Source: Hydractinia symbiolongicarpus (Eukaryota > Cnidaria > Hydrozoa > Anthoathecata > Hydractiniidae). From it: a stretch of DNA of 64,000 nt. Within the stretch, counting starts at the first letter, position 1, and each line of letters opens with the position of its first letter. Made by a program: the position numbers and the translations under genes. The DNA is taken from assembly GCF_029227915.1 (NCBI RefSeq), contig NC_079882.1, forward strand, positions 29,872,001-29,936,000, given 5' to 3'. This document shows, piece after piece, positions 47,301 through 57,786 of the stretch. The notes under the pieces are model-generated. The model was not told the origin of the DNA. It made no database searches and saw only the letters and a program-made list of their open reading frames with translations.

Positions 47301-50300
47301 AGTCGGAAGGTTGTGTATTACTGACAGACTGCAAAGGTTTCAGAGGAATGGAAACCGAAAAAATGATTGTATTTGTCGACCAGTCGGATACATTTTTAAA
47401 GCAAAATCTTGTAGAGGCTTTAGGTAGGTGTACGAACGACCTTATGATTATCCAGTACAACCCACCAAATCTACCTATTACTACAGACGAGACTGTTGCG
47501 GAAATTGTAAAAGAATGGAAGAGTCAGGACTTGGTTAGAATTATCGAATTAAGGAAATGTGGTTGTTATTTAAAAGAAAAAGAACTGTGCGATTTAGATT
47601 TAGAATGTGATATCTATGGTTTTCACTATGGCGAGTGGTATGAAGAAGAGAAACAACAATTGAGAAACCACGAAAGTTTAAAAGATGAGGAATACGATGT
47701 TGAGGAACTTCGCCAGGCCCTAGAGAGGTTTGTTTTGTTTTTCTTAAAATGTTATTTCATTACTTTTCTTGAACACTTACTTTTATGCAGTACGTACGTA
47801 CTAAATACGTATTACTACAGAACCATTTTATGTCTCTTTATGTGATAATGTGTCTACCTAAAGCAAATTAATTTTCAAAGATTTTAGCCCAGGCTTTATT
47901 TCACACTGATCAGCTAAAATATGTTTTTTTTTACTGTATACAAAATACAAAGACTTGAAAAACGTAAACATAAGTCTCTTTAATAAAATTTCGTTGAGAG
48001 GGATCATGTCGCAAAAAAAAATTCTAAAAAAATTTGTATTTCGCATCAATAATTCATTTTGCGTTATAATTCGCCAGCCGTCAAACCGATTTTACAAATA
48101 ATTAATATAAAACATTTTTACTTAGGCGTTATAGCTTAGTTTGCTAAGGCGTCATAATGTGAACCCAAAGGCCGTGGGTTCGAACGTACCTGAAGGCAGT
48201 TTTTCGAAATAAAAAAATTGCTGACAAAAAGCTCGTTCTTAAGGAGTTGGAAAGCAATACTGTAAATGACGCATTAAGCGCCTGAGACGCTTATTTAAAA
48301 TTTCATCTAGACAGGGGGCGCTTATTTTTCAAAAAACAACAACAATGTTTTTAAACGTAATTTATTCTCATAACTTTTATGAATAAAAAATTATTCTCCT
48401 TTAAATTTTACGTTTGTAGCTAAAATTTTAAAATTAGTTTGTTTAAGATTTATACACAGCTAAAAAAGTTTATTTTATAAAAAGTTTAATATTCGGAAAT
48501 TGCAACTTGAGAATAATTTTAAAATTGAAGCTTATATTTAAGTTTTATAATCTAGAAAACAATATTAAATAAAAACTAAAAGCACAGATAATTACGTACA
48601 ACATACATATTGCAATTACAGAACACAATCCATTTAAAACAATTTTTTCAATCAAATGCAATAAGGATTTCAAAATTCAACATTGAAAAATTCTAAAGAA
48701 ATCATCTAAATATCTCTTTCGATGATAGAGAAGAATATTAAAACTATTGATATATACCAGCAAAATATTGACAGCGCATTTAAATGAACAAAAGACAGAA
48801 GACAGAAATAAATCCAAAGGAATTGATAGATAACTTTCTATCCTCCACAGCATACAAAATTATCATTTTTAACGCAAGAATCCCTTTAAGGATAAACGTA
48901 AAGAATGATTTTGTATTAGCTATATATATGCACGTATATAATAAACCAGCTTTAAGTTAACCCATTATTTATATCGTTAAATGATATTAAATGTTATCTC
49001 TTTTACGAAATAAAATCTTGTAAGATCTTTAAATATTAATCTGGAAAAAAAAGGAATTTTGAAGACGTCATTTGAATTTTGAAGACGTCAGCAACCCATC
49101 CGTACAAAAAATTTAGAACCTTTTCATATTGTGTAGAGCTTAAAACGCTGATCAAGAAAATGTATATGATTATGTGCTCTTGATGAGCGGTTAAATGTTT
49201 TATAAAAATCAAGAATAAACGTATATATAAACACAAGTTCGATTTTTTGGGGAAAAAACATTTTTCTTTTCTTAATATAAAAAAACATATTTTTTTAAGT
49301 TTAGAGATCACATCATCTTTACAGCACCCACGGGATGCAGCATAACCTTTTTAGTTAGCTTTGAGGCTAAAATACACGGTAAGTTTAAACGGACCGTTTA
49401 AATGTAAGATAAAAAAAACTTACCGTGTACACAGGAAAGATGTACTACTTTTTCGGTTTTATAAGTTTTTCGAAAAGTTAGACATGTTCAACTTTTGCTA
49501 AGTTTTTTTCGATTAAAATTAACAGCATGATTAGTGAGCTAATGTTTAAACTACAGTTTTAACCATATTTTTCGGTTTCTAATCACAAACAGTGCTCTTC
49601 GAATGTTTTCCCATCCATGCGCAGAAGATTTTTTTTCTGTTAGATCTTGTCTTCCAGAACTATTCAATAGTGCTTCGAAGTCACCATGTTTTTGTCGCTT
49701 CGCAAGCCATGGTTTAACGCATGCAATTCTCTTCTTCAGTTTTCTATTCCGCTTTTTTTCTTATCTATTATCCCTGTTGCTGCTATTAACCGCAATGGAA
49801 GATATGCGTGTTTTTTCTTTGGTATTCATTGTGAAAAGAAAGTGTTTAAAAAAACTTATACAATTTATCTTTACGTGTAGACAGGTATATTACCTGCAAC
49901 TAAACTTATAAGTTTTTTCTCACAACTACACCGTCCGTTTAAACTTATTTACCGTGTATTTTAGCCTTAAGGGTTTAAAAATTTTACTGACGCCATCAAA
50001 CTCCCGCCAAAACACAAAAAAAGGTGATTAAGAAAATGTATAGAATCATGTACTTTTGACAAACGGTTGCAGAGATATTGGGGTTTGAAGGTTTTTTGAT
50101 GACGTTGTCAACCTGTCTATTCCGAAACAGATTCGGGGACCCAGGTTTAGGAAACTTACCCAAATTGGTCCCAGGTGGTTCCTAGTTTGTAAGTGATTTT
50201 TCACCGCATGTGTATGCGGTGAAAAATCACTTACAAACACTTAATTTGGCCTCAAAATTTTAATTGTAATTCAATGGATTCAGCAATCTTTTTAAACGAA

Positions 50301-53300
50301 TTGACGTCAGTCTAAATGCATTGACGTCGCGCCGTAACGTCAGAAAATTTAACATTTGAGACATCAGTTTTTCGGTTCCATCAAAGGAAAATAAACACAT
50401 CCACCTTGCATGTCACAGACAAACGGACATACTCTGTATTATTGTATACGTTAGCTAGGTACTACCGATATAGTAAACAGTGCAGCTGGCTACAGCTCAT
50501 TAATTTTATGGCCACAAACTTTCAAAACATTTTTTATATTAAAGGCCTTTTGCCATATTGCACAGTCAGTAATATTCTGACAACTTTGCATTCATCGACA
50601 AAAAAGTTTCTTTGATGCTGTGTCGTTTTTTGCCTGCCATCTTTTAATCTTGCTTTTAACCATATTTGGTCCAGGTTTTTTCAAACATATGATGTCCCCC
50701 CCCCACTTTTAGGGGTCGTTTCGAGTAAAATCCAATATCTAAGGCTCTGAAAGGTAAAGGACCTAAAAATTTGGCATGCAGGTTTCTAATAGCTAAATAT
50801 CGAAACTAAGTAAGTAATATAGCCATGCAACATTGCGTTAAGGAGTTATTAAAAAAACGTCAATAGAATCTACGTTAGCGTATTTTATTTCTGTTTTGTT
50901 CATTTGAGCTATTTATAGTCGCAGTATCAACACCCCAATCCATACTTTTTGTTAAACCGAACCAAAGTTCGTTACATAGGTCGTAGAATGTTGCAACGAC
51001 TCTCCCTTTCCTACTCTGACGTCCACCGTCGAATGTTTTTTATACTTGAGCGGATTTGTTTGACTTTTGATGCCACTCTGTCTCGTGAAAAGCAACATTT
51101 GTCATGAGGAATTGTGGAAATGAAGGTAAAATTTGCAGTAGTTTCTTGTACTTTTACGATAAACAATAGAGTCAAAAGGGCTCCGACATGGACGTTTTTG
51201 TTATCTTCGTACGTTATGAATAAAGGTATGTGATAAGTAGACGCACTGCGCAACTATATAGACAACCTGTTGATGAACTTTTGTTATGATAAATTTGCTA
51301 TTTTTTTTATTGGTATTTTCTTAAAAATGGATTGTAAAATACATTAAATATCAGTAAATTGAAAATTGATTTTGATGAGAAAACAAGGGCAACACGAGGA
51401 GCTATATTTGATAAGAAAGTTATGTTACTAACTTTAAGAAAGTAATGAATTACTTCAGAAAGATTTCAAAGTTGTCGCTTTGTTTCAACTGGATTTGTGT
51501 GCAATGATCTTGTGTTTCCATGCGAAATTTAAAAGAATATAGCTAGCTGGCTTGTTTAAAAAATTGGAAGATAAGTTCATCAGAAGGCTTGGTTTAATAG
51601 CATGGTATATGCTTATATCAAATAAATTTTGGATACGGATAGGGAACTTTTCTGTCATTTTTACTTATATTTGGATGTCCAATGTGATATTTAAGATGAC
51701 TTAGAAGTTGTTTTTTGTCCTCAGTAATCAAAAATGTATCCACCGCCACTGCTGACTTTTGTGTAAGTCACTATAGTCAAAAATTAACAGGCTGTTTTTT
51801 GTTGATTATCCTAGGATACTTTGTTTTGCAAGACTCGTATTTTTTTTATTTTTTTTTTTGCAAATTAAATATTTTCGGCAAAATGCGTTACGCAGAAAAT
51901 ATTTTTGACCACTAAGTTTAGCAAAATTCTTTCTAACTTCTGATACCAATTGATGTTGTTTTTCACAACTTTCTCCATTTTGGTTTTCGTCTGGCCGATA
52001 TAATCTGTTTCCATTTTTCTTAGAACATTGATAGATCCATATCAAAAGAGTGCAAGCGCTTCTGTTGGTAAGTTAATACTTTATTGTAGGTACTCAGCAA
52101 CTTGGACCACGTGTATAGTGCTTTTTACTGTATCCATATTATAACGCTCGTTGTCTGCCCCTAAGCCATAGATGGTAGCACATGCACCGACAGAAAAAAT
52201 ACCCATGGATTTTTCACGGGCTTACGACTATTAAAACCTGGTATTAGTTGTGGGCCCAAAAAGTGTCAGCCTATTGATACTATACTATTAAATAACAGCG
52301 TATTTTTAGAAGACGCAACTCCGACTACTCCAAATGAAGCTAAGGAAGAAGGCCTTTCTTCTGTTCGTATTAAGTATGTTTCAGTTGAAAATAATTTGGT
52401 TGGCGCCATTTTGGGACCAGGAGGAGCTCGTATTGCCACTTTAGCAAAGCGCTTCAATGTTCAATTGCGGATTATAGAGAGAACGGAAATAGAAATTCGT
52501 GGTCGTGACAATGATATAGCAAGAATAGAACAATGGTTAAGTGAGCTCAAGCGGAGGAAAAACGATGGTAGTCTGGAAAATGCATCGGAAATTGAGTCGT
52601 TTTTTTACGACGACTACCTGTCTAAGGGTTGGCTTGACGATGGTCTGCAATGGGCTAGTTTAGATTTCCTCCCTGATAAGTATTTTGGTCAGGTGATTGG
52701 GAAAAAGGGATCTAATAAAGCAAGGTTGAATAAAGAGTTCGCTATAAATTTGGTGGTCGATAAAAGAATCAATAAATTGCTCGTTAAAGGAACTCTGGAA
52801 TCCAAGAGACAAGTTAAGGGGTATGTAAAATACTTTTTATATCGACTTGAGAATTACTGGGAAACGCAGCTACAGTCTTTAAAAGAAATGTGTCTGCTAG
52901 GATTGGGTGATTCCGATATTGTAGAAATGGTTCAGAAGCGTAACTGCAAGAAATGTTGTCAACATTGTGAAATTAAGGTATTGGAGAAACCTCGAAACAT
53001 GAAGAAAGTGTTCGACAATATGCCAAAGGTGTATGAGACAATTAAGAATGTTCTAATTGATATCAAATCACGCTTAAGCAAAGCGGAACAAGCTGTATGT
53101 TGCGTCATGATCCATCATGGACGACTTCATCATAGCTCTGAACCTGGTTATTGGCCAGTGAAAGATATATCGAACAATAGCAAAATATCGTTTGAAAGAT
53201 TAAAAAGTTTTACAGAATTCAATGATTATTCATTGATAAGCACTGTTGTTCGATTTGATCTACGTATAGTAACACCGGAGCCAGTAGTTGAAATACGATA

Positions 53301-53868
53301 CAAAGTTTTTTGTAATCCTCAGGAAAAATCATTCATAACTTGCGAGGAAGCAGGAGCAAACAGTAAAAGATTTTACAAGTTTAGAGTTGGCCCAGGGTAT
53401 GTCTGCATTCAGGAACACTTGGTCCTCAAGACTGACATAATTAACCCCGTCACTAACTACAGCACGCGAGTAAATGTTCAAACATTTAAACCGGATAAAG
53501 AAAAGGAGAACATTATTTCAATACATGTCGAAGCCTTGAAAGATTTCTTCAAAAATATTAAACTATCTAGCGAGCCTGCCATGACAATTGTGTATGGCAA
53601 ACTACCCGAAGATTATTTTATTTGTTACAAGCGTCGAAGTGAACGAAAATCATATCACATTCCACCTTCAACTCTTTTACGTACATCGGATGAGTTTACC
53701 AGTGTTAAAGATGGCTTAAGTTGTGGAATCAGAGATAAAGATATGTTCTTGAATTTGCAAGTCTTAGACGCTGAGAATTGGGAAGTTGAGCAAGTATTAG
53801 AAGGTCTTCAGGAAGCGTTTCAATGCAGTGACGTGATTTTGTCGAGCCTTGGTGTTGAAAGCAGTTAA
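44159..53868 (+). CDS. P-loop NTPase (SF1-like) with tandem KH domains, 5-exon model
   Basis: The proposed exons are 44159-44235, 44401-44645, 45081-47727, 52024-52067 and 52310-53868. Phases agree throughout, giving 1,523 residues. Exons 2-5 are well supported by clean borders. The first exon, inside a transposase relic, is the weak point. Residues about 425-910 form an SF1-type NTPase: Walker A GSFGSGKS at 428-435, Walker B FFFDE with D529, a motif-V-like KGFRGMETEKM at 859, and a motif-VI-like EALGRC with R890. The nearest known layout I can name is the Schlafen/DUF2075 type of helicase domain. Exon 5 has two KH domains with GxxG loops GPGG (1040-1043) and GKKG (1135-1138). About 300 further residues of unknown fold follow. 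The likely role is ATP-dependent binding or remodelling of RNA in the cytoplasm. This is inference. Confidence 0.75.
48125..48200 (+). repeat. tRNA-like sequence, probably SINE head
   Basis: A box-A-like stretch (tatagcttagtttgctaagg) and a box-B-like stretch (gggttcgaacgtacc) are spaced as in a tRNA. The ends (ggcgtta and tacctga) do not pair into an acceptor stem, so a working tRNA gene is unlikely. Confidence 0.45.
49361..49970. mobile_element. TTAA-type MITE with 'ggctaaaatacacggtaag' ends
   Basis: The inverted terminal repeats read (TTaa)GGCTAAAATACACGGTAAG at both ends, with the adjoining tttaaacgg also inverted. It is inserted in a Helitron relic and encodes nothing. The 102-codon open frame inside (49603-49911) is chance. 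It is the same family as 55678-56089. Confidence 0.8.
50185..50238. repeat. Perfect hairpin, 25-bp arms, 4-base loop
   Basis: Arms gtttgtaagtgatttttcac continuing cgcat pair perfectly with their inverse across a gtgt loop. It interrupts the Helitron block that elsewhere reads 'cctagttaccc'. Confidence 0.95.
50651..50868 (+). mobile_element. Shortened piggyBac-like MITE of the 14.3-kb family
   Basis: Starts ttaaccatatttggtcc, a mutated version of the 14313 terminus. It then skips to a segment matching the 3' half of that element (taggggtcgtttcgagtaa, gcatgcaggtttctaatag). The right terminal repeat is lost. Confidence 0.7.
52133..52232 (+). mobile_element. Degenerate Helitron derivative
   Basis: The stretch from tccatattataacgctcg with tgtctg to catggatttttcacgggctt and cgactatt mirrors the short Helitron at 34705. 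It has CTAT in place of CTAG, so it is a mutated copy. It lies in the intron between exons 4 and 5 of the NTPase/KH gene. Confidence 0.5.
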
Positions 53869-55677
53869 ACAAATATTGTTTATGGTTTACAATAATAATT
53901 TTTTTTTTTTGGGGGGGGGATATCTAAGATTTAAATGGGTTAGATATAGCGAATTTTTCTTTCAGCAATTAATATTGGTTTACCATTTCATAAAATTTAC
54001 AAAAAGCTTAATATTGCCAAGGTGATCAAGTCTGTATTTTAATTAAACAAAAAAACGGTGATCACTTTTTAATATGTCAAATTAATTTTTAGGGTTTCAG
54101 TGGAGAAATTGCGGGTATTTTACGTTAAGTAAAACTGCTCTAGGCATTTTAATTAGATTCTGCCCCAAAAAAGATGGCAACATCAGAGAAATAAAAACTT
54201 CGAAGAAAATTCTTTAAACGGCATAACCCACGATCATTTATTCTAGCTTCGTTGCTTTTTTTCTTTTCTTTTGTTTTTTCTGTTATTCTACAGTCAACAG
54301 TGTTTTTGTAATGAATCAATGATTGTCATTATCAAAAAATCGAGTATCGCAATTTGTCGTAAAATTATTGTAAATTGAGTGTGATAAATTGTCGTTATTG
54401 GTATTGTAATGTATTAACTGTTATCAATTGTTGTTGTCGTGTATTAATATTATTGTAAGTTAATGTTATCGTCAATTTTAAATTCCTATACTGATTTTAT
54501 CATAATTTGATGTTTATAAATTAATTTTATTGTAATTTCTTTACGTTGGTAGCAGTGTAAGAATATGCACACATGTCTGTATGCTAGAGCTGTTGTTATT
54601 TTATAAGAAACTTTTACCAAAATTCTTTGAGATTTCGCGCTTTTCCTTGTAGCATCAACTGCAAAAAAATTGTGTTTCTGACTCGTCTCTAAAGTCTGGC
54701 TACTGGTTGACATTAAACCATCCTTAAATTATCCCTTTGATATAGTAAAGAATTAGAGTTTTAAAATTCTTAGGATTTTTTAGACTTTCTTCATTCTATC
54801 TTCTCTCGTCTTTAAAAGTTTATATGTAAATTGTAGATATAGAAATATATTAATAGTTCCAGTAGGATGTTTTTTGTGTAGCGTATTTCCACAAACATTA
54901 ACTTTGAGCAACTTTGACAAAGTTGACAAATTGTAGATCCACACCATATTGACATATTCGAACCTTTATTCCAATCCATCGGCCGTCAAATCTTGTTGAA
55001 AAAAAGTTTTTATTTTTGACGTCTAACAAGAAAATAGTTGTTGCCATGTTATGACCAATATGCGATAAAGCGTAGAAGGTCTCAAGATGATAAAACAATA
55101 GACTTTGTCGGGTGATCTAAGAGGTGAACATTAGAAATTTCAGTGGCAGCATGAAGTTAAGCTTTGACGTGTTGACGCATGATCTGTGCTTTTTAATACA
55201 ATTAACCCTCCCACAAAGCTTTTTCAAGAGCGAGAATATATTTCATAGTGACGCTAATATCATCTGCGTTTAAGAGCACATTTCAAAACATTGAAAGCAA
55301 AATAAGCAAACTAAATGATAAATATTATAAGGAGAAGTGTTAAAAACAAAGCGACTTAGAGCTAAATTCCTCTGGAATTGTAAAAAATTAAAATTGGAAG
55401 TTTGCGATGACGGTTATGTGTTTTATGGAGAGTTGCAAGAAATGCGCAACGCGCGCGCTCATACTTTATGAAAAAATAATTTGAGTCGGCAATTTAACTG
55501 TGTTTGGGTCAGAAATCGGTGAAGTACTGGAAAAATAAAAATTTTTTGAAAAATCCCGACCCAAACTTTTTGTGGTCGGCGAGAAATTGCAAAGGTCGGT
55601 CGGAAAACAGCAAACAAAAAATTTGTTAGGGACGGCCTCAAAAGAAATTTTTTGATGTCAAATTACTTCTATTTTGC
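53869..55677. other. 3' flank of NTPase/KH gene and intergenic
   Basis: A T/G-run lies at 53898-53920. A canonical AATAAA at about 54190, some 320 bases after the stop codon, is the best candidate for the polyadenylation signal. No other gene is seen. Confidence 0.45.
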
Positions 55678-56089
55678 TTAAGGCTAAAATACACGGTAAG
55701 TTTAAACGAACCGTTTAGTTGAAAGAAAAATCTTTTAAGTTTCGTTGCAGGTAATATACCTGTCTACACGTTAAGATAAAATGTATAAGTTTTTTTTAAA
55801 AAACTATTTTTTCACAATGGATACCAAAGAAAAAACACGTAAATCTTCCGTTGCGGGTTTGTTATAGCAGCAGCAGGGTAAATGGTGAAAGAAAAAAAGC
55901 GGGAAAAAATCTTTAGTTCAAATAATAGCTCATTAATCATTCTGTTAATGTAGAAAAAAAAAAGCAAAAGTTGAACATGTCCAACTTCTAAAACCGAAAA
56001 ACAGTTGACATCTTTCCTGCTTACACGGTAAGTTTTTTTTTCCTACATTTAAACGGTGCGTTTAAACTTACCGTGTATTTTAGCCTTCA
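55678..56089. mobile_element. TTAA-type MITE, second copy
   Basis: Ends TTAAGGCTAAAATACACGG and ccgtgtattttagccttca are inverted repeats. The interior (for example gcaggtaatatacctgtc, near 55750) matches the copy at 49361-49970 in inverted orientation. Confidence 0.78.
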
Positions 56090-56577
56090 GTTTCATAGTC
56101 ATAGCGTTTTCTTTTTCCTTGAAGTCACCGCAAAAAACGATACCCTAAACCCCCTTCTCTAAAATAGGGTTCATTAAATTTGCTCATATCACAAGAGTTC
56201 TGTTTTTCCAAAAGTTTCGCAAAGTTTTATGAGGAAAATTAATTTTTAGGTAATCCGCGAAGATTTATTTTGAATTCACTTTATCGGGAATTTTTTTTAA
56301 ATATTATTTTCTTCGCGCATAATATTATTTTTTCCCTAATTATTAACACGCATTCAGGGTCTTTAATTTTTATAATTGATTTTCTTTCAATTTTTTACGG
56401 ACGGTCAGTTAAAATAATTATCCTTACCTGCGCGTTAAATTAGAAGCTTTAGTAATTTTTAAGCAAATACTGGTATTTGAATCTCTAACCGCGGCGAAGG
56501 ATTCCAAAACTCTTCTCATTAAATGTTTTTTGGCTTTTTTCCTGTTAACGTGCGAGGTTAACCTTCTATTTGTCTAT

Positions 56578-57341
56578 TTAACCCTATTATACCTGCGGGG
56601 GGGGGGGGGGGGGGGCACAAAGTGCCCGCGGACTCTTTGACTAGGCATAACTTTAGATACACATGTTAATAAGTGCTAAAATTTTGAGACTATTTCTAAC
56701 TTTTATTAGGGCTTCTGATAAAAAAAAAATTTGGAAAAATTTTGTACTTTACTGGGGGGTGTTGCATTTTTTGGACAAGGGTTATTTTTTTGGAATTGTG
56801 AAAACCGTTGACATTCAAGTAAGAATGTCAAAGATGTTGTATTGGGTATATAAATATTTATTACATGTATGTTGGTTACTAAGTGGTAACCAACGTGTTG
56901 CTAAGGTGATATATGGTTACTAGGGACAAAACACGGACCAGATTTGAAGGAAATATTGATCCAGCAAATTGACGTCATTTCGGATACCAATTTTCTTACC
57001 GTCATTTTTATCCCAATGACGTCATTAAAATTATTATTTCATGTGAAACACATATTTTGGTATTTAATCCACAAATCCAGCAAGAATCATTAGTAACACG
57101 CGAGAAATTAAAACGTACTGAAAAATTGGGAAAATGACCATTTCTTACATGTGTGACGTCATTTCTAATCCCTATGACGTCATCAAATTATTATCTTACC
57201 TGGATTGAGTTTGTATTAAGACATTCTCCATCTGAGTCAAGTTTTATCGCTTAAACACAAGTGGTTCAGGATTTATGGCCCGCGGGCACTTTGCCCCCCC
57301 CCCAGGGTTACAATGGCCAAAAAAGCTCAGGTATAATAGGG
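56578..57341. mobile_element. piggyBac-like MITE of the 16.1-kb family
   Basis: TTAA-CCCTATTATACCTGCGGG at the left is followed by a long G run, mirrored at the right by ccccccc and gctcaggtataataggg. The right flank is acac, not TTAA, so the target duplication has decayed. The open frame at 56663-56923 has no recognisable content. Confidence 0.78.
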
Positions 57342-57786
57342 ACACACGTCTACTTGAATTCATTCACATAGTGAGAACAATAAAAAAATAAATAAAAAAT
57401 ACAGAGATATTTCTAGTACAGGTATATACAAAATCATCAAAAAAAACATGAAAAATCTGGTAAGGTTAAAAAATACGCAAATTTACTATGTATATGTCAG
57501 GCTACAATAGATTGCAATTGAACACAAACAGGGAATCGGTTAAGAATGGAGAAAAACTCACCTTTAAGACACACCTTTATTTTTAAGAAACACAGATTTT
57601 GCATAAACCCCAAATGGTTTTTCTATCGTTATTAAAACTATTTTTTATCCTCCAAGTGCTTACTAATTTCACAGGCTACATTATTTATATAAATAAAAAA
57701 GTGGCACGTTGATATAAATATGACAAACATGAACTTCGTGATCTCGTCATAACAAGGTTTTACTTGACAAAAAGGGAAGCCATTTA

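Larger units (their letters stand above)
49046..50450 (-). mobile_element. Helitron relic interrupted by a MITE and a foldback
   Basis: Segments at 49046-49360 and 49971-50440 match the interior of the 8.0-9.3 kb Helitrons in the same order and orientation. Examples are the agaaaatgtatag / acaaacggttgcagagatat block and the gacccaggttt / acttacccaaattggtccca block. The terminal CTAG hairpin is lost or degraded. Confidence 0.65.
47728..52023. other. 4.3-kb intron of the NTPase/KH gene, packed with mobile DNA
   Basis: Contains a tRNA-like sequence (48125-48200), a minus-strand Helitron relic (about 49046-50450) split by a TTAA-type MITE (49361-49970), a perfect foldback (50185-50238) and a shortened piggyBac-like MITE (50651-50868). 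No coding exon is recognised. Confidence 0.55.

Noticed and set aside
48125-48200. Functional tRNA gene
   Set aside because: A- and B-box-like parts are present, but the acceptor stem does not pair and no proper anticodon loop can be drawn.
49603-49911. 102-codon plus-strand frame
   Set aside because: It lies wholly inside a MITE and the other copy of the family does not preserve it.
56663-56923. 86-codon plus-strand frame
   Set aside because: It is internal to a piggyBac-like MITE with no similarity to a transposase.
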